From Micromonospora endolithica (lineage in GTDB: Bacteria > Actinomycetota > Actinomycetes > Mycobacteriales > Micromonosporaceae): a DNA stretch of 64,000 nucleotides. Shown one piece after another: positions 11,454 to 20,421 of the stretch (its first letter is position 1; the number at the start of each line of letters is the position of its first letter). The stretch spans positions 62,001 to 126,000 of the forward strand of contig NZ_RBAK01000011.1 in NCBI RefSeq assembly GCF_003626595.1, given 5' to 3'. The position numbers and the translations under genes are program-made. The notes under the pieces are model-generated. The model was given only the letters and a program-made list of their open reading frames with translations, searched no databases and had not been told where the DNA came from.

Positions 11454-11486
11454 AAAAGAAAAGGCAAGGAGTCGGAACTCCCTGCC
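11454..11486 (-). terminator. Terminator-like hairpin read on the minus strand
   Basis: Plus-strand GGCAAGGAGT (11463-11472) pairs with ACTCCCTGCC (11477-11486) with one mismatch and a 4-base loop. Read on the minus strand the hairpin is followed directly by a T-rich tract (complement of AAAAGAAAA at 11454-11462), the form of an intrinsic terminator. It lies upstream of the recombinase gene, so it would either attenuate a long recombinase leader or stop antisense transcription coming out of rox. The function is inference. Confidence 0.45.
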
Positions 11487-11494
11487 ACTCCTAA

Positions 11495-13069
<1,575 letters not shown>

Positions 13070-13086
13070 GTGGGCCGTCGCGGCAG

Positions 13087-13124
13087 CGGGCGGGACGCCC
13101 CGTTCGAGGGGTCTGTCCCGCCCG
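13087..13124. terminator. Bidirectional terminator hairpin between rox and hsp20
   Basis: CGGGCGGGAC (13087-13096) and GTCCCGCCCG (13115-13124) form a perfect 10-bp GC stem with an 18-base loop between two convergent genes. There is no U-tract, as is usual in high-GC actinomycetes. Confidence 0.6.
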
Positions 13125-13135
13125 TTCGCGGATGG

Positions 13136-13567
13136 TCAGGCGTTGAGCTGCCGGTGGCCGTTGCCGCTGGCGCCGGCGGTGACGGTGACCCGGCGGGGCT
13201 TGGCCCGCTCGGCCACCGGGATCCGCAGGGTCAGGACACCGTTGTCGTACCCGGCCTCCAGCTGGTCGGTGTCCAGCGTGTCGCCGAGGAAGAGTTGCCG
13301 GGTGAAGGTGCCCATCGGTCGCTCGGCGGCGACGAGTTCGACGCGCTCGCCGGTGGGCCGGCGGCGCTCCGCGCGGACGGTGAGCACGTTGCGCTCGACG
13401 GTGCAGTCGATGCTGTCCGGGTCCACCCCGGGAAGGTCGAACGCGGCGTAGAAGTAGTCACCGTCGCGGTAGGCGTCCAGGTGCATCATCGCCGGCCTGG
13501 CCGCGGTGCCGAAGAACTGCTCGGCGAGCCGGTCGATCTCACGGAACGGGTCGGTGCGCATCAGCAT
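13136..13567 (-). CDS. Hsp20/alpha-crystallin family small heat-shock protein
   Basis: A 143-residue ATP-independent holdase chaperone. The N-terminus MLMRTDPFREIDRLAEQFFG is typical, followed by the alpha-crystallin domain (about 40-135) with DLPGVDPDSIDCTVERNVLTVRAERR, FTRQLFLGDTLDT and the terminal GVLTLRIPVAE signature. The length is normal. ATG 13567 has GAGGAGG about 9 bp upstream. A HAIR-like inverted repeat sits 39-59 bp upstream of the start, which suggests heat-inducible repression by HspR. It binds unfolded proteins in the cytosol. Confidence 0.93.
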   Translation of the reverse strand: MLMRTDPFREIDRLAEQFFGTAARPAMMHLDAYRDGDYFYAAFDLPGVDPDSIDCTVERNVLTVRAERRRPTGERVELVAAERPMGTFTRQLFLGDTLDTDQLEAGYDNGVLTLRIPVAERAKPRRVTVTAGASGNGHRQLNA

Positions 13568-13605
13568 TGTCCTGCCTCCTCGGGTCTCCTGGCCGAAGAA
13601 CTCGG

Positions 13606-13626
13606 GTTGAGCCGGGTCGACTCAAC
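13606..13626. promoter_or_regulatory. HAIR-like operator (HspR-type) upstream of hsp20
   Basis: Plus strand GTTGAGC, 7 bases, ACTCAAC. The HspR-binding HAIR consensus is CTTGAGT-N7-ACTCAAG, so 11 of 14 defined bases agree and the N7 spacing is exact. It lies just upstream of hsp20 and downstream of an A/T-rich TAAAAA (minus strand, about 13637-13642) that may be the -10 box. Confidence 0.6.
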
Positions 13627-13705
13627 TTCCTCCTCGTTTTTAGCGCGCTTCGCGGCGGGCGTCAACTCCTGCCGCCCCCGTCCCCGGGGGCGTCGCGGGC
13701 CGAGG

Positions 13706-14110
13706 TCAGCGGCGGGTCGGCAGGATCGGAATGAGGACGGCGGCCACCGCGAGGTGCATCGCCGCGAGGGAGAACTTCGCGCCGGTGGACGCCTCCACGC
13801 CGAGCAGGGGGAACAGTGACACCAGGGCCACGACGGCGGCCAGGACGGTCCAGATCAGGGTGGCCCGACGTCCGGCGAATCGCTCCAGGACGGCCAGCGC
13901 GGCCCAGCCCACCAGGGACGCGCCGAGGGAGACCACGACCACCGGGGCCAGACCCAGTTCCATCGCGGGGCGGCCGGGGGACGTCACCGTCCAGTCCACT
14001 CCGGCCAGCGAGCCGATCACCCAGATCAGGACGCAGGACGCGACGGCGGCCAGCACGCCGAGGGCGCGCCGGCGGGCGGACGAGGTGGTGGGCTGCGCGG
14101 TGGCGGTCAC
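13706..14110 (-). CDS. DUF6069-like four-helix membrane protein
   Basis: A 134-residue integral membrane protein with four predicted helices (about 17-37, 50-72, 84-103 and 108-128). GTG 14110 is preferred because AGGAG at 14116-14120 is 5 bp away; a longer frame continues upstream without an RBS. The arrangement (helix, SLAGVDWTVTSPG-like loop, helices) resembles the DUF6069 family common in Micromonospora and Streptomyces. No function is known. It follows a MarR regulator on the same strand by 75 bp, and a GATAG...CTATC repeat lies between them, so the regulator may control it. Confidence 0.7.
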   Translation of the reverse strand: MTATAQPTTSSARRRALGVLAAVASCVLIWVIGSLAGVDWTVTSPGRPAMELGLAPVVVVSLGASLVGWAALAVLERFAGRRATLIWTVLAAVVALVSLFPLLGVEASTGAKFSLAAMHLAVAAVLIPILPTRR

Positions 14111-14185
14111 GGACACTCCTCGGTCGGGGAACTCGGCGGAAGTGACCGTAACAGATAGTCCCACACAAGACCATCTGCTATCGGA

Positions 14186-14659
14186 TCAGCAGCCGATTCG
14201 CCCGCCCGACCCGCACGGCCCCGCGCCGGAGAGGCGGCCGGTGACCAGGCCCCACAGCGTCCGCAGCAGCGCCTCCCGCTCCGCCGCCGGCAGCCCGGCG
14301 AGCACGTCCTGCTGGATCCGGCCGGCGATCTGCTGCGCCCGGTCGAGAACCGCGAGACCCTGCTCGGTGACCTCCACCAGGCGGGCCCGCCGATCGGTCG
14401 GCGACGGCCGGCGCCGGGCCAGACCCGCCGCCTCCAACTGGTCGAGGGTCACCACCATGGTGGTCTTGTCGATGCCACACGCCTCGCCGATCTGCCGCTG
14501 GGTCAGCTCACCCGCGCGGGCCCGCAGCAGCACGTGGTAGTCCCGGGGTGAGATCCCCAGTTCCGCCAGCCCGGCGGCGTGCTCGGCCACCAGGGCATGG
14601 CTGGCCGAGGAGAGCAGGAACATCAGGTCGGGACCGCTACCCGGCGCGCACGTGGACAT
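14186..14659 (-). CDS. MarR family transcriptional regulator
   Basis: A 157-residue winged-helix dimer. The DNA-binding core is LTQRQIGEACGIDKTTMVVTLDQLEAAGLARRRPSPTDRRARLVEVTEQG (broken here by motif only: the recognition helix region is about residues 53-75 and the wing DRR at 85-90). N- and C-terminal helices (about 10-30 and 105-145) form the dimer interface. ATG 14659 is preceded closely by AAGGG; an alternative start at the Met of DLMFLLSS cannot be excluded. It probably represses the membrane protein gene downstream on the same strand in response to a small ligand. Confidence 0.88.
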   Translation of the reverse strand: MSTCAPGSGPDLMFLLSSASHALVAEHAAGLAELGISPRDYHVLLRARAGELTQRQIGEACGIDKTTMVVTLDQLEAAGLARRRPSPTDRRARLVEVTEQGLAVLDRAQQIAGRIQQDVLAGLPAAEREALLRTLWGLVTGRLSGAGPCGSGGRIGC

Positions 14660-14711
14660 CCCTTGAGGTTAACAAGACGATCCGAAACGGGATCGTCCTC
14701 ACCTCAATCGA

Positions 14712-15230
14712 TCAGCCGGTGCGCCAGTAGACTCCCTGCTCCCGGCTGAGCAGAGCCTCGTCGATCAGATACCGGCGCAGCGTCACGTGATCCGACGCGC
14801 CGCCGGCACACCATCCGCGCAGCGTGTCGTCGACCGCCCGCTCCGGGTACCGCACCCCCGGCTCGAACGACGTGGCGATGTGCGCGAGCAGGACCCGGCG
14901 GCGGCCACGCTGGGCCGGCAGGCCGACCAGGACACCGTCGCGCAGGAAGGTCCGCAGGACCCGCTCCCCCGCGTCCACCGGCCCCGCGTCCGGTGCCGGC
15001 GGCCCGGCCGCGGCCTCCCGCAGCCAGTCACCGTCGACCCGCAGGTCACCGTCGACGCCGGTGACCACGCCCGCGTCGGCCAGCCGCCGCAGCGCGGTGA
15101 CCACCTCGCGGGCGGTCAACCCGGTCCGGGCCGCGACCGCCGCCCGGTCCGCGGCCCCCAGCACGACCGCCCCGAAAACCCGCCGCCGTCCGTCGTCGGC
15201 GAGCGCCCCCGCCAGCACCTGCGCAGTCAT
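14712..15230 (-). CDS. DUF2087 domain protein
   Basis: A 172-residue protein. The N-terminal half (about 1-80) looks like a winged helix (AAVAARTGLTAREVVTALRRLADAGVV). The C-terminal half carries the DUF2087 pattern: RTFLRDGVLVGLPAQRGRR, then LAHIATSFEPGVRYPERAVDDTLR and HVTLRRYLIDEALLSREQG, ending YWRTG. DUF2087 proteins are thought to be transcription-related, but no function is established. ATG 15230 has GGGTG upstream; GTG 15239 is an alternative. Its neighbours (MarR, cupin) are small regulatory or stress genes transcribed the same way. Confidence 0.82.
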   Translation of the reverse strand: MTAQVLAGALADDGRRRVFGAVVLGAADRAAVAARTGLTAREVVTALRRLADAGVVTGVDGDLRVDGDWLREAAAGPPAPDAGPVDAGERVLRTFLRDGVLVGLPAQRGRRRVLLAHIATSFEPGVRYPERAVDDTLRGWCAGGASDHVTLRRYLIDEALLSREQGVYWRTG

Positions 15231-15281
15231 GCCGGTCACCCTGCCAGCGGCGTACGCGCACCGCCAGCCGATATCCGCGCC

Positions 15282-15677
15282 CTACAACGGGTGGCCGGTG
15301 GTGGCGTCGACGTGCGCGGGAACCGGGTCGTGCCGGTCGCCGACGCTGGAGGTCCCGGACGGCTCGAACATCAGGATCGACGCCCCCCGCGCCGAGGAGG
15401 GCCGGTGCTCCACGCCCCGGGGCACGACGTGCACCGCGCCCCGGGGCAGGACCACCTCCCGCTCGGCGCCGTCCGGCCCGTCGCGCAGGGAGATGCGCAG
15501 CTCACCGTCGAGCACCAGGAAGAACTCGTCGGTGTCGTGGTGGGCGTGCCAGACGTGCTCCCCGGCCACCTTCGCGATGCGTACGTCGTAGTCGTTGACC
15601 CTGGTCACGATGCGTGGGCTCCACAACTGGTCGAACGCCGCCAGCGCGGTCGCCAGGTGGATCGGCTCATTCCCCAT
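15282..15677 (-). CDS. Cupin domain protein
   Basis: A 131-residue single-domain cupin. Motif 1 HAHHDTDEFFLVLDGELRI supplies two or three His and a Glu as metal ligands; motif 2 is PRGAVHVVPRGVEHRPSS with its His. The N-terminal NEPIHLATALAAFDQLWSPRIV phrase is common in small actinobacterial cupins. It probably binds a divalent metal; the substrate is unknown. ATG 15677 follows the pattern of a short leader with no clear RBS. It is on the same strand as the DinB gene 50 bp upstream and may be co-transcribed with it. Confidence 0.85.
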   Translation of the reverse strand: MGNEPIHLATALAAFDQLWSPRIVTRVNDYDVRIAKVAGEHVWHAHHDTDEFFLVLDGELRISLRDGPDGAEREVVLPRGAVHVVPRGVEHRPSSARGASILMFEPSGTSSVGDRHDPVPAHVDATTGHPL

Positions 15678-15726
15678 CGGACCATCCTGCCCCGTCGACG
15701 GCCGACCGGGGACCCCGCCGGCCCCG

Positions 15727-16236
15727 TCATTCTCCGACGGGGCCGCCGGCCACCTCGACCACGACGTCCAGGTGCCCGGTGTGCCGCGCGTACTCCTGGA
15801 CCAGGTGGAACAACACCCGCTCCAGCGACGCCGGGGCGGCGCCCTCCCACCGCGGACCCGGCGCGCCGTAGGCGTCCAGGTCGGCGGCCGTCACCACAGC
15901 GCGGGTATGCGCGCCCTGGGCCCGCAGCGCCGCGATCAGCCCGGCCCTGGTCTCCGTCGGCGTCACCTGCCACCGGCCGTCGCGCCAGTCCCCCCACGGC
16001 TGGTCGACCTCGCGGCCCTGGAACCCCCACTCGATCCAGCGCAGCTCCACGTGCCGCAGGTGCTTCACCAGCTCCAGCGGCGTCCAGGCTGACGGGAGCC
16101 GGCTGCGACGCGCCTCCGCCTCCGGCAACGCCGCGACCTTGGCGATCACCGTCTCGCGGAAGAAGTCCAGGTAGCGCAGGAACACCTCGGCACGACCGTC
16201 GGCCGGCAGGGTCGGGGAGGGAAAAGTCAGGCTCAC
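15727..16236 (-). CDS. DinB/DUF664 family protein
   Basis: A 169-residue four-helix-bundle protein starting at GTG 16236 (MSLTFPSPTLPADGR). Diagnostic are the first-helix phrase LRYLDFFRETVIAKVAALPE, the WTPLELVKHLRHVELRWIEW segment whose His is a presumed metal ligand, and the C-terminal LVQEYARHTGHLDVV with a further His pair. This is the DUF664 subgroup of DinB, many of which are thiol(mycothiol)-dependent transferases or isomerases; the activity here is unknown. The family length of 160-175 is normal. It is divergent from the gene at 16357. Confidence 0.87.
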   Translation of the reverse strand: MSLTFPSPTLPADGRAEVFLRYLDFFRETVIAKVAALPEAEARRSRLPSAWTPLELVKHLRHVELRWIEWGFQGREVDQPWGDWRDGRWQVTPTETRAGLIAALRAQGAHTRAVVTAADLDAYGAPGPRWEGAAPASLERVLFHLVQEYARHTGHLDVVVEVAGGPVGE

Positions 16237-16330
16237 CAGGCCATTGTGCGCACCCCGCCGATCATGGAACACCCGCCCGGCGCTGCGACCCACCAGGACA
16301 TGCGGCAGAGTGACAGCCGCGAGGCGCGCT

Positions 16331-16346
16331 CCCCGGCGCGCCGGGG
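16331..16346. repeat. Perfect 16-bp GC palindrome just before the RBS at 16347
   Basis: CCCCGGCGCGCCGGGG is a perfect palindrome ending one base before the GAAGGGAGG ribosome site of the gene at 16357. In RNA it could form a hairpin that sits against the RBS; as DNA it could be an operator. Confidence 0.5.
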
Positions 16347-16356
16347 AAGGGAGGCG

Positions 16357-17826
16357 GTGACCGTGGAGGGTCCGCGCGGCGTGATGTTCCCTCGTACCGG
16401 CGAGGGCCGCAGCACATCCGCCCTCGGCCGGGCGGTCGTCGCCGACGCGCTGCGCGCCGTCGACCCGGTCGGCGCCCGCGCCGTCGAGCACGAGACGGAC
16501 TGGCGGCACGGCTACCTCGGACACTTCCGCCGCCTCGTCGAGGCCGGGCTGCTCTCCCGCACGGCGGCGCTCACCATCGCCCGGGACGGGCTGGCGTCAC
16601 TGCACACCCGGATGACCGTCGTCGCCGACGACGGCACGGAGACACCGCTGAACGACCTGTTCAACGCACCCGTGCGGGACGAGCCGCTGGCCACCGCCAC
16701 CGTCACCGGCGACGGGGCGGTGGAACGGGAGTTCTCCCTGCCGTACCGGGGCGAGCGCCTGCGCGGCGACGCCCTGCGCCGGCGGCTCGACGCCTGGGTG
16801 GACGCCGGCGTGATCGAGCCGTCCTGCGCGCAGGCGGTCGGCGCGGTCCTGGCCAACCCGGACTGGCTGGACCTGCGCGACCAGCGGATGGTGGTGCTCG
16901 GCGCGGGTGCCGAGATGGGCCCGCTGCCGTCGGTGCTGCGCTGGGGCGGCGACGTGGTCGCCGTCGACCTGCCCCGACCGGAGATCTGGCGGCGGCTGTT
17001 GCAGACCGCCCGCCGCCACGGCGGACGCCTGCACCTGCCGGTGCCGGCCGGCACCAGCGCCGACGATCCCGCCCTGGCCACCCGCGCGGGCGCCGACCTG
17101 CTGCACCGCCTGCCCCAGGTCGCCCGGTGGCTCACCGGCGTCGAGGGGCGGCTGGTGCTGGGCAACTACGTCTACGCCGACGGGGCCACCAACGTCCGGG
17201 TCGCCACCGCCGTCGACGCCCTCACCGCGCACCTGCGCGGGCAACGCGACGACGTCGCACTGGCGTTCCTGGCCACCCCCACCGACGTGTACGCGGTGCC
17301 CGCCGACGCGGTCCGGCACGCCGAACAGGGCTACGCCCGCCGTGGCGCCGCGCGCCGCGCGCTGCGCGTCGTGTCCGGCGGCCGGCTGCTGCACCGCAAC
17401 TACCCGCCGGAGGCCGACCCCGGGGTGAACGACAGCCTCGTCCCGCAGCAGGGCCCCAACTACGCCCTGGCCAAGCGCCTGCAACGGTGGCGGGCGGCGG
17501 TCACCCGGGACACCGGCGCGGTCGTGTCGTTCACCGTCGCGCCGCCGACGCGGACCCGCTCGGTGGTCCGCAACCGGGCGCTGGCCGCCGCGTACGCCGG
17601 CGCGCACCGCTTCGGCATCGAGGTGTTCGAGCCGGCCACCAGCAACACCCTGATGGCCGCGCTGCTCGTGCACGACCTGCGCACCGGCGGCGGCCCGACC
17701 CATGAGCAACCCTGGCAGGACGAGGCGTACGCGGCGGCGCACGGCGGACTGTGGCGGGTGCCGTACGCCCCGCGCAGCGCCCTGGGCCTGGCCGTGCTGC
17801 TCGGCCTCGGTGGCGCGCGGACCTGA
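16357..17826 (+). CDS. Conserved hypothetical protein with Rossmann-like segment
   Basis: A 489-residue soluble protein, family not recognised. GTG 16357 is chosen because GGGAAGGGAGG lies just upstream; an open frame reaches back to 16246 without an RBS. A VVLGAGAEMGPLPSVLRWGGDVVAVDLPRPEIW segment (about 179-211, read in two halves) has the glycine turn and acidic strand end of a nucleotide- or SAM-binding Rossmann fold, followed by a GNYVYADG loop. No catalytic signature of a methyltransferase or dehydrogenase is evident. It is monocistronic, with a strong hairpin terminator after the stop and a palindrome before the RBS. Confidence 0.7.
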   Translation: MTVEGPRGVMFPRTGEGRSTSALGRAVVADALRAVDPVGARAVEHETDWRHGYLGHFRRLVEAGLLSRTAALTIARDGLASLHTRMTVVADDGTETPLNDLFNAPVRDEPLATATVTGDGAVEREFSLPYRGERLRGDALRRRLDAWVDAGVIEPSCAQAVGAVLANPDWLDLRDQRMVVLGAGAEMGPLPSVLRWGGDVVAVDLPRPEIWRRLLQTARRHGGRLHLPVPAGTSADDPALATRAGADLLHRLPQVARWLTGVEGRLVLGNYVYADGATNVRVATAVDALTAHLRGQRDDVALAFLATPTDVYAVPADAVRHAEQGYARRGAARRALRVVSGGRLLHRNYPPEADPGVNDSLVPQQGPNYALAKRLQRWRAAVTRDTGAVVSFTVAPPTRTRSVVRNRALAAAYAGAHRFGIEVFEPATSNTLMAALLVHDLRTGGGPTHEQPWQDEAYAAAHGGLWRVPYAPRSALGLAVLLGLGGART

Positions 17827-17846
17827 CCCCACGCGGTGGTCCGGTG

Positions 17847-17884
17847 ACGGCCGGGACCGCCGACGGATCGGCGGCCCCGGCCGT
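17847..17884. terminator. Hairpin terminator between convergent genes
   Basis: A 17-bp stem (17847-17863 with 17868-17884, one mismatch) and a CGGA tetraloop lie between the stop at 17826 and the convergent stop at 17893. The stem is strong enough to serve both strands. Confidence 0.75.
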
Positions 17885-17892
17885 GCTCCCCG

Positions 17893-18693
17893 CTAGCCGG
17901 TGACGGACCGTTCGAGCAGGGTGCGGTGCCGGATCATCCACCCGGCGGCACGAGCCCGCCAGGCCAGTGCCCACAACGGCGCCGGATCGGTCGAGTCCGG
18001 GGTGATGCCGGCGCTGACGGCCTCGGCGGAACAGTCCCGGATCGCGAACTCGATCATCCTGCTGACCAGCCCCCGCCGATCGGGGCGGGGCAGCTGGTAG
18101 CCGTCGAGGAACAGCCGCAGCTGCCCGGCGCGGGTAGCCGCGTCGGGCAGGCCGTGACGTTCCGCGACGTCGTCGTCGTGCAGCTGTGCGTGCCACCACG
18201 CGGCGGCGACGACCTCGTCGAGACGCTCGACCGGTCCCGCCAGGGTCCAGTCGATGAACGCCACCGGTCTGCCGTCCCGGGCGACGGTGTGCCACGGTCC
18301 GGCGTCGCAGTGGCCGATCACCGAATCTGGTCCCTGGTGGTGCATCCACCAGCGTTGCCAGGTCACGTCCGGCGGGGGCCGGAAGCTGGCCGTGGCGGTG
18401 TGCAGGTCACGGAGCAACGCGCCGACCTGCCCGATGGCCTCGTCGGACCATGCGTGAGGGTGGGCGATGCTGCCGTCGACGTAGGTCAACACCTCGTTGC
18501 CGTCGGCGTCGAACCCGTCGCCGACCACCCGCGGGGAGCCGGCGAATCCGACCTCCTCGAGGTGCCGGAGCAGGGTGTGGACCGTACCGGTCCACGGTCG
18601 GGCGGGACGCTTGATCGTCCCGCCGGAACGGATGACGTGACTTGGTCCGCCTTCAGCCGCCGTGAGCGGCTCGAAGGACGATGCGGAAACCAC
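17893..18693 (-). CDS. Aminoglycoside phosphotransferase-fold protein
   Basis: A 266-residue APH/choline-kinase fold protein. The Brenner-like catalytic loop is IGHCDAGPWHTVARDGRPVAFIDW: the catalytic Asp is present (HCD), the usual Asn of DxxxxN is His in this copy, and the metal Asp is in FIDW. The N-lobe is short (begins near IRSGGTIKRPARPW). Such proteins phosphorylate aminoglycosides, macrolides or cell metabolites; the substrate is unknown. GTG 18693 follows GAGGAGAAATC. Upstream at 18850-18915 is a tiny ORF with a strong RBS and between them a perfect hairpin, which suggests attenuation. Confidence 0.82.
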   Translation of the reverse strand: MVSASSFEPLTAAEGGPSHVIRSGGTIKRPARPWTGTVHTLLRHLEEVGFAGSPRVVGDGFDADGNEVLTYVDGSIAHPHAWSDEAIGQVGALLRDLHTATASFRPPPDVTWQRWWMHHQGPDSVIGHCDAGPWHTVARDGRPVAFIDWTLAGPVERLDEVVAAAWWHAQLHDDDVAERHGLPDAATRAGQLRLFLDGYQLPRPDRRGLVSRMIEFAIRDCSAEAVSAGITPDSTDPAPLWALAWRARAAGWMIRHRTLLERSVTG

Positions 18694-18814
18694 GATTTCT
18701 CCTCGTGTCAGCGCGACAGGCGGTGATATGACGCCGAACGACGGCGTCCGGAGCTGGCGGCGCGGAGCGGCCGCGGCCAGCGGGACCGCTACGAGGCGAG
18801 GAGCGCGTACGTCA

Positions 18815-18833
18815 CCGGCAGGGTGCCTGCCGG
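18815..18833. promoter_or_regulatory. Perfect 8-bp stem-loop between leader ORF and phosphotransferase gene
   Basis: CCGGCAGG-GTG-CCTGCCGG is a perfect stem with a 3-base loop. It lies 17 bp downstream of the leader ORF stop and about 120 bp upstream of the phosphotransferase start on the minus strand. It is placed like an attenuator or RNA switch, but no U-tract follows. Confidence 0.4.
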
Positions 18834-18849
18834 CGGGTGCGGCGACCGT

Positions 18850-18915
18850 TCAGATCGCGGCGAGCTCACCCGGCGTAGCGGTGACAGCCATCTCGCGGGA
18901 AACCATGCACATCAT
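18850..18915 (-). CDS. Possible 21-residue leader peptide
   Basis: On the minus strand GAGGAGGTCCCG is followed by ATGATG at 18915-18910 and a short frame MMCMVSREMAVTATPGELAAI ending in TGA at 18852-18850. The RBS is among the strongest in the region and the spacing (5 bp) is ideal, which a chance frame would rarely show. The peptide has no signal or known motif. The next gene on this strand is the phosphotransferase at 18693, with a perfect hairpin between. It could be a translated attenuator, or simply a small protein. Confidence 0.45.
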   Translation of the reverse strand: MMCMVSREMAVTATPGELAAI

Positions 18916-18967
18916 CGGGACCTCCTCGACGGGCCGGAGACCGAAGGCTAGCGAACCGCCCGCGCCG

Positions 18968-19225
18968 TCACCAGCGAGTTTCGTCCCCGTCGCGGGAAAC
19001 GACCTCGGTCGCCCGGGCGGGGTACCCGTCCTGGCCGGGAACCTCGTAGCGGCATCGCACCCGCTGACCGGGGGCCAGACTCCGGTACTCACCCGGTGCC
19101 GCGACGACCGCGCTGAAGTGGACCCACACGGTCAGGTCGGCACGGTCGAGGACGACGGTCCCCCAGCCCTCTTCCTCGTGCCAGGTCGCCACCACGCCGG
19201 TGTCCCGCGGATCCTGCTCGCCCAC
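18968..19225 (-). CDS. Cold-shock-domain-like protein
   Basis: An 85-residue small OB-fold protein: DTGVVATWHEEEGWGTVV at the N-terminus replaces the canonical G-x-V-K-W-F-N...GFGF RNP1 region, followed by VWVHFSAV (RNP2-like VHFS), YRSLAPGQRVRCRYEVPGQDGYPARATEV. This matches the atypical actinobacterial cold-shock-domain group. It probably binds single-stranded nucleic acid. GTG 19225 lies beside GGTGGGAGG, the likely RBS. It is divergent from the phosphatase-like gene at 19303. Confidence 0.85.
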   Translation of the reverse strand: MGEQDPRDTGVVATWHEEEGWGTVVLDRADLTVWVHFSAVVAAPGEYRSLAPGQRVRCRYEVPGQDGYPARATEVVSRDGDETRW

Positions 19226-19302
19226 CCTCCCACCGTACTCATCCGGATCGGCCGCGGCGGCCCGCCGAGGCCAAGCGACCGGGGCTGTTACCGTCGTCCG
19301 TC

Positions 19303-20067
19303 GTGGACCTGGCAGACGACCTGCACCTGGCGCTGGAGACGTCGGACCTGGCGGCGCGTCTCGCGCTCGCCCACTTCGAGTCCGGTGTCTCGGCGACGCT
19401 GAAGGCCGACGGCACGCCGGTCACGGAGGCCGACCGGGCAGTCGAGCGGTTGTTCCGGGAGACCTTGTCGGCGGCGCGGCCGGCGGACGCCCTCCTCGGC
19501 GAGGAGTTCGGTCGGCGCGGTGAGTCCGATCGTGTGTGGATCATCGACCCGGTGGACGGCACGTCGTTCTTCAGTCGACATGACCCGAACTGGCGTGTCC
19601 AGCTCGCGCTGGAGGTCGCCGGGCGCACCGAGATCGCGGTGGTCACCGCTCCTGCGCTGCGCCGCTGCTGGTGGGCGACCCGGGGTGGCGGGTCTTTCGA
19701 GTCGTCCTGGCCGCGCGAGGACGCACGCGTAATGCGCCTCGAGGTCAGCACGACCTCGACAGTGGCCGAGGCTCGGCTCCAGGCTCTGGACGTGTCGTCC
19801 AGAGCCCGTCGTCCTCCGGACGGGTGGCACGCGCCGGCGAGCCCACTCCCGCTCGTCGAGCTTGTGCGGGGCGAGGTCGACGCCTTCCTGGTCGAGCGTT
19901 ACCACATCTGGGATCACGCGCCATGGATTCTTCTCGTCCAGGAGGCCGGCGGCCGTTTCACCGATCGCACCGGAGGGATGGGCGGCGACCAGGGCGGGGG
20001 GCTGTACTCGAACGCCAACCTGCACGGTCAGCTACTCACCGCGCTCGGGTACCCGACGCGTCCCTGA
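19303..20067 (+). CDS. Inositol-monophosphatase family phosphatase
   Basis: A 254-residue Mg-dependent phosphatase. Metal-site motifs are present in order: GEEFG (Glu at about 67-68), WIIDPVDGTSFF (Asp82, Asp85) and the C-terminal WDHAPWILLVQEAGG (Asp of motif 2, about 209). It is shorter than many IMPases but complete. The family hydrolyses inositol-1-phosphate, histidinol phosphate or 3'-phosphoadenosine-5'-phosphate; the substrate cannot be told from sequence. GTG 19303 begins MDLADDLHLALE, a normal first helix. It is divergent from the cold-shock-like gene by 77 bp. Confidence 0.88.
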   Translation: MDLADDLHLALETSDLAARLALAHFESGVSATLKADGTPVTEADRAVERLFRETLSAARPADALLGEEFGRRGESDRVWIIDPVDGTSFFSRHDPNWRVQLALEVAGRTEIAVVTAPALRRCWWATRGGGSFESSWPREDARVMRLEVSTTSTVAEARLQALDVSSRARRPPDGWHAPASPLPLVELVRGEVDAFLVERYHIWDHAPWILLVQEAGGRFTDRTGGMGGDQGGGLYSNANLHGQLLTALGYPTRP

Positions 20068-20082
20068 CCGCCCCCGCCGTGG

Positions 20083-20385
20083 TCAGGCCACGCAGAACTC
20101 GTTGCCCTCCAGGTCGTGCATGGTCACCCCGTAATGGTCCATTCCGGGTTCGGCCAGCACCCGGACGACGGTGGCGCCGAGCCCGGTCAGCCGCTCGACC
20201 TCGGTGTCGACCCGCTTCCGACGTTCCAGGAGCGTTGCCGATCGATCGGTGACCCTGACATCCAGATGTAGTCGGTTCTCACCACCTTGGCCTCGGGGGC
20301 ATATGGCAAGAAAAGGACTCCTGCCCGAGTTGGTCAGGGCAGCCTTCGGAAACCAAGTGCCGATCGATCTTGGTCTCGGGGCGGC
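20083..20385 (-). pseudogene. Truncated VOC/glyoxalase family remnant
   Basis: On the minus strand the frame reads SPFLAICPRGQGGENRLHLD, then VERLTGLGATVV and finally DHYGVTMHDLEGNEFCVA before TGA. This is the C-terminal two thirds of the same VOC subfamily as the intact gene at 20422 (which has KNRLHLD and DIEGNEFCLD). Upstream the frame is closed by TAG at 20386-20388 and the N-terminal metal-binding strand is missing. No start with an RBS exists, so this is a gene fragment, probably a decayed paralogue. Confidence 0.7.
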
Positions 20386-20421
20386 CTATGGCGGCGGAAG
20401 AGCCTGCTTTAGGGTGAAGCC

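Noticed and set aside
14152-14182. GATAG...CTATC repeat as a MarR operator
   Set aside because: The arms are only 5 bp and 19 bp apart, too weak to list as a feature; mentioned in the DUF6069 entry.
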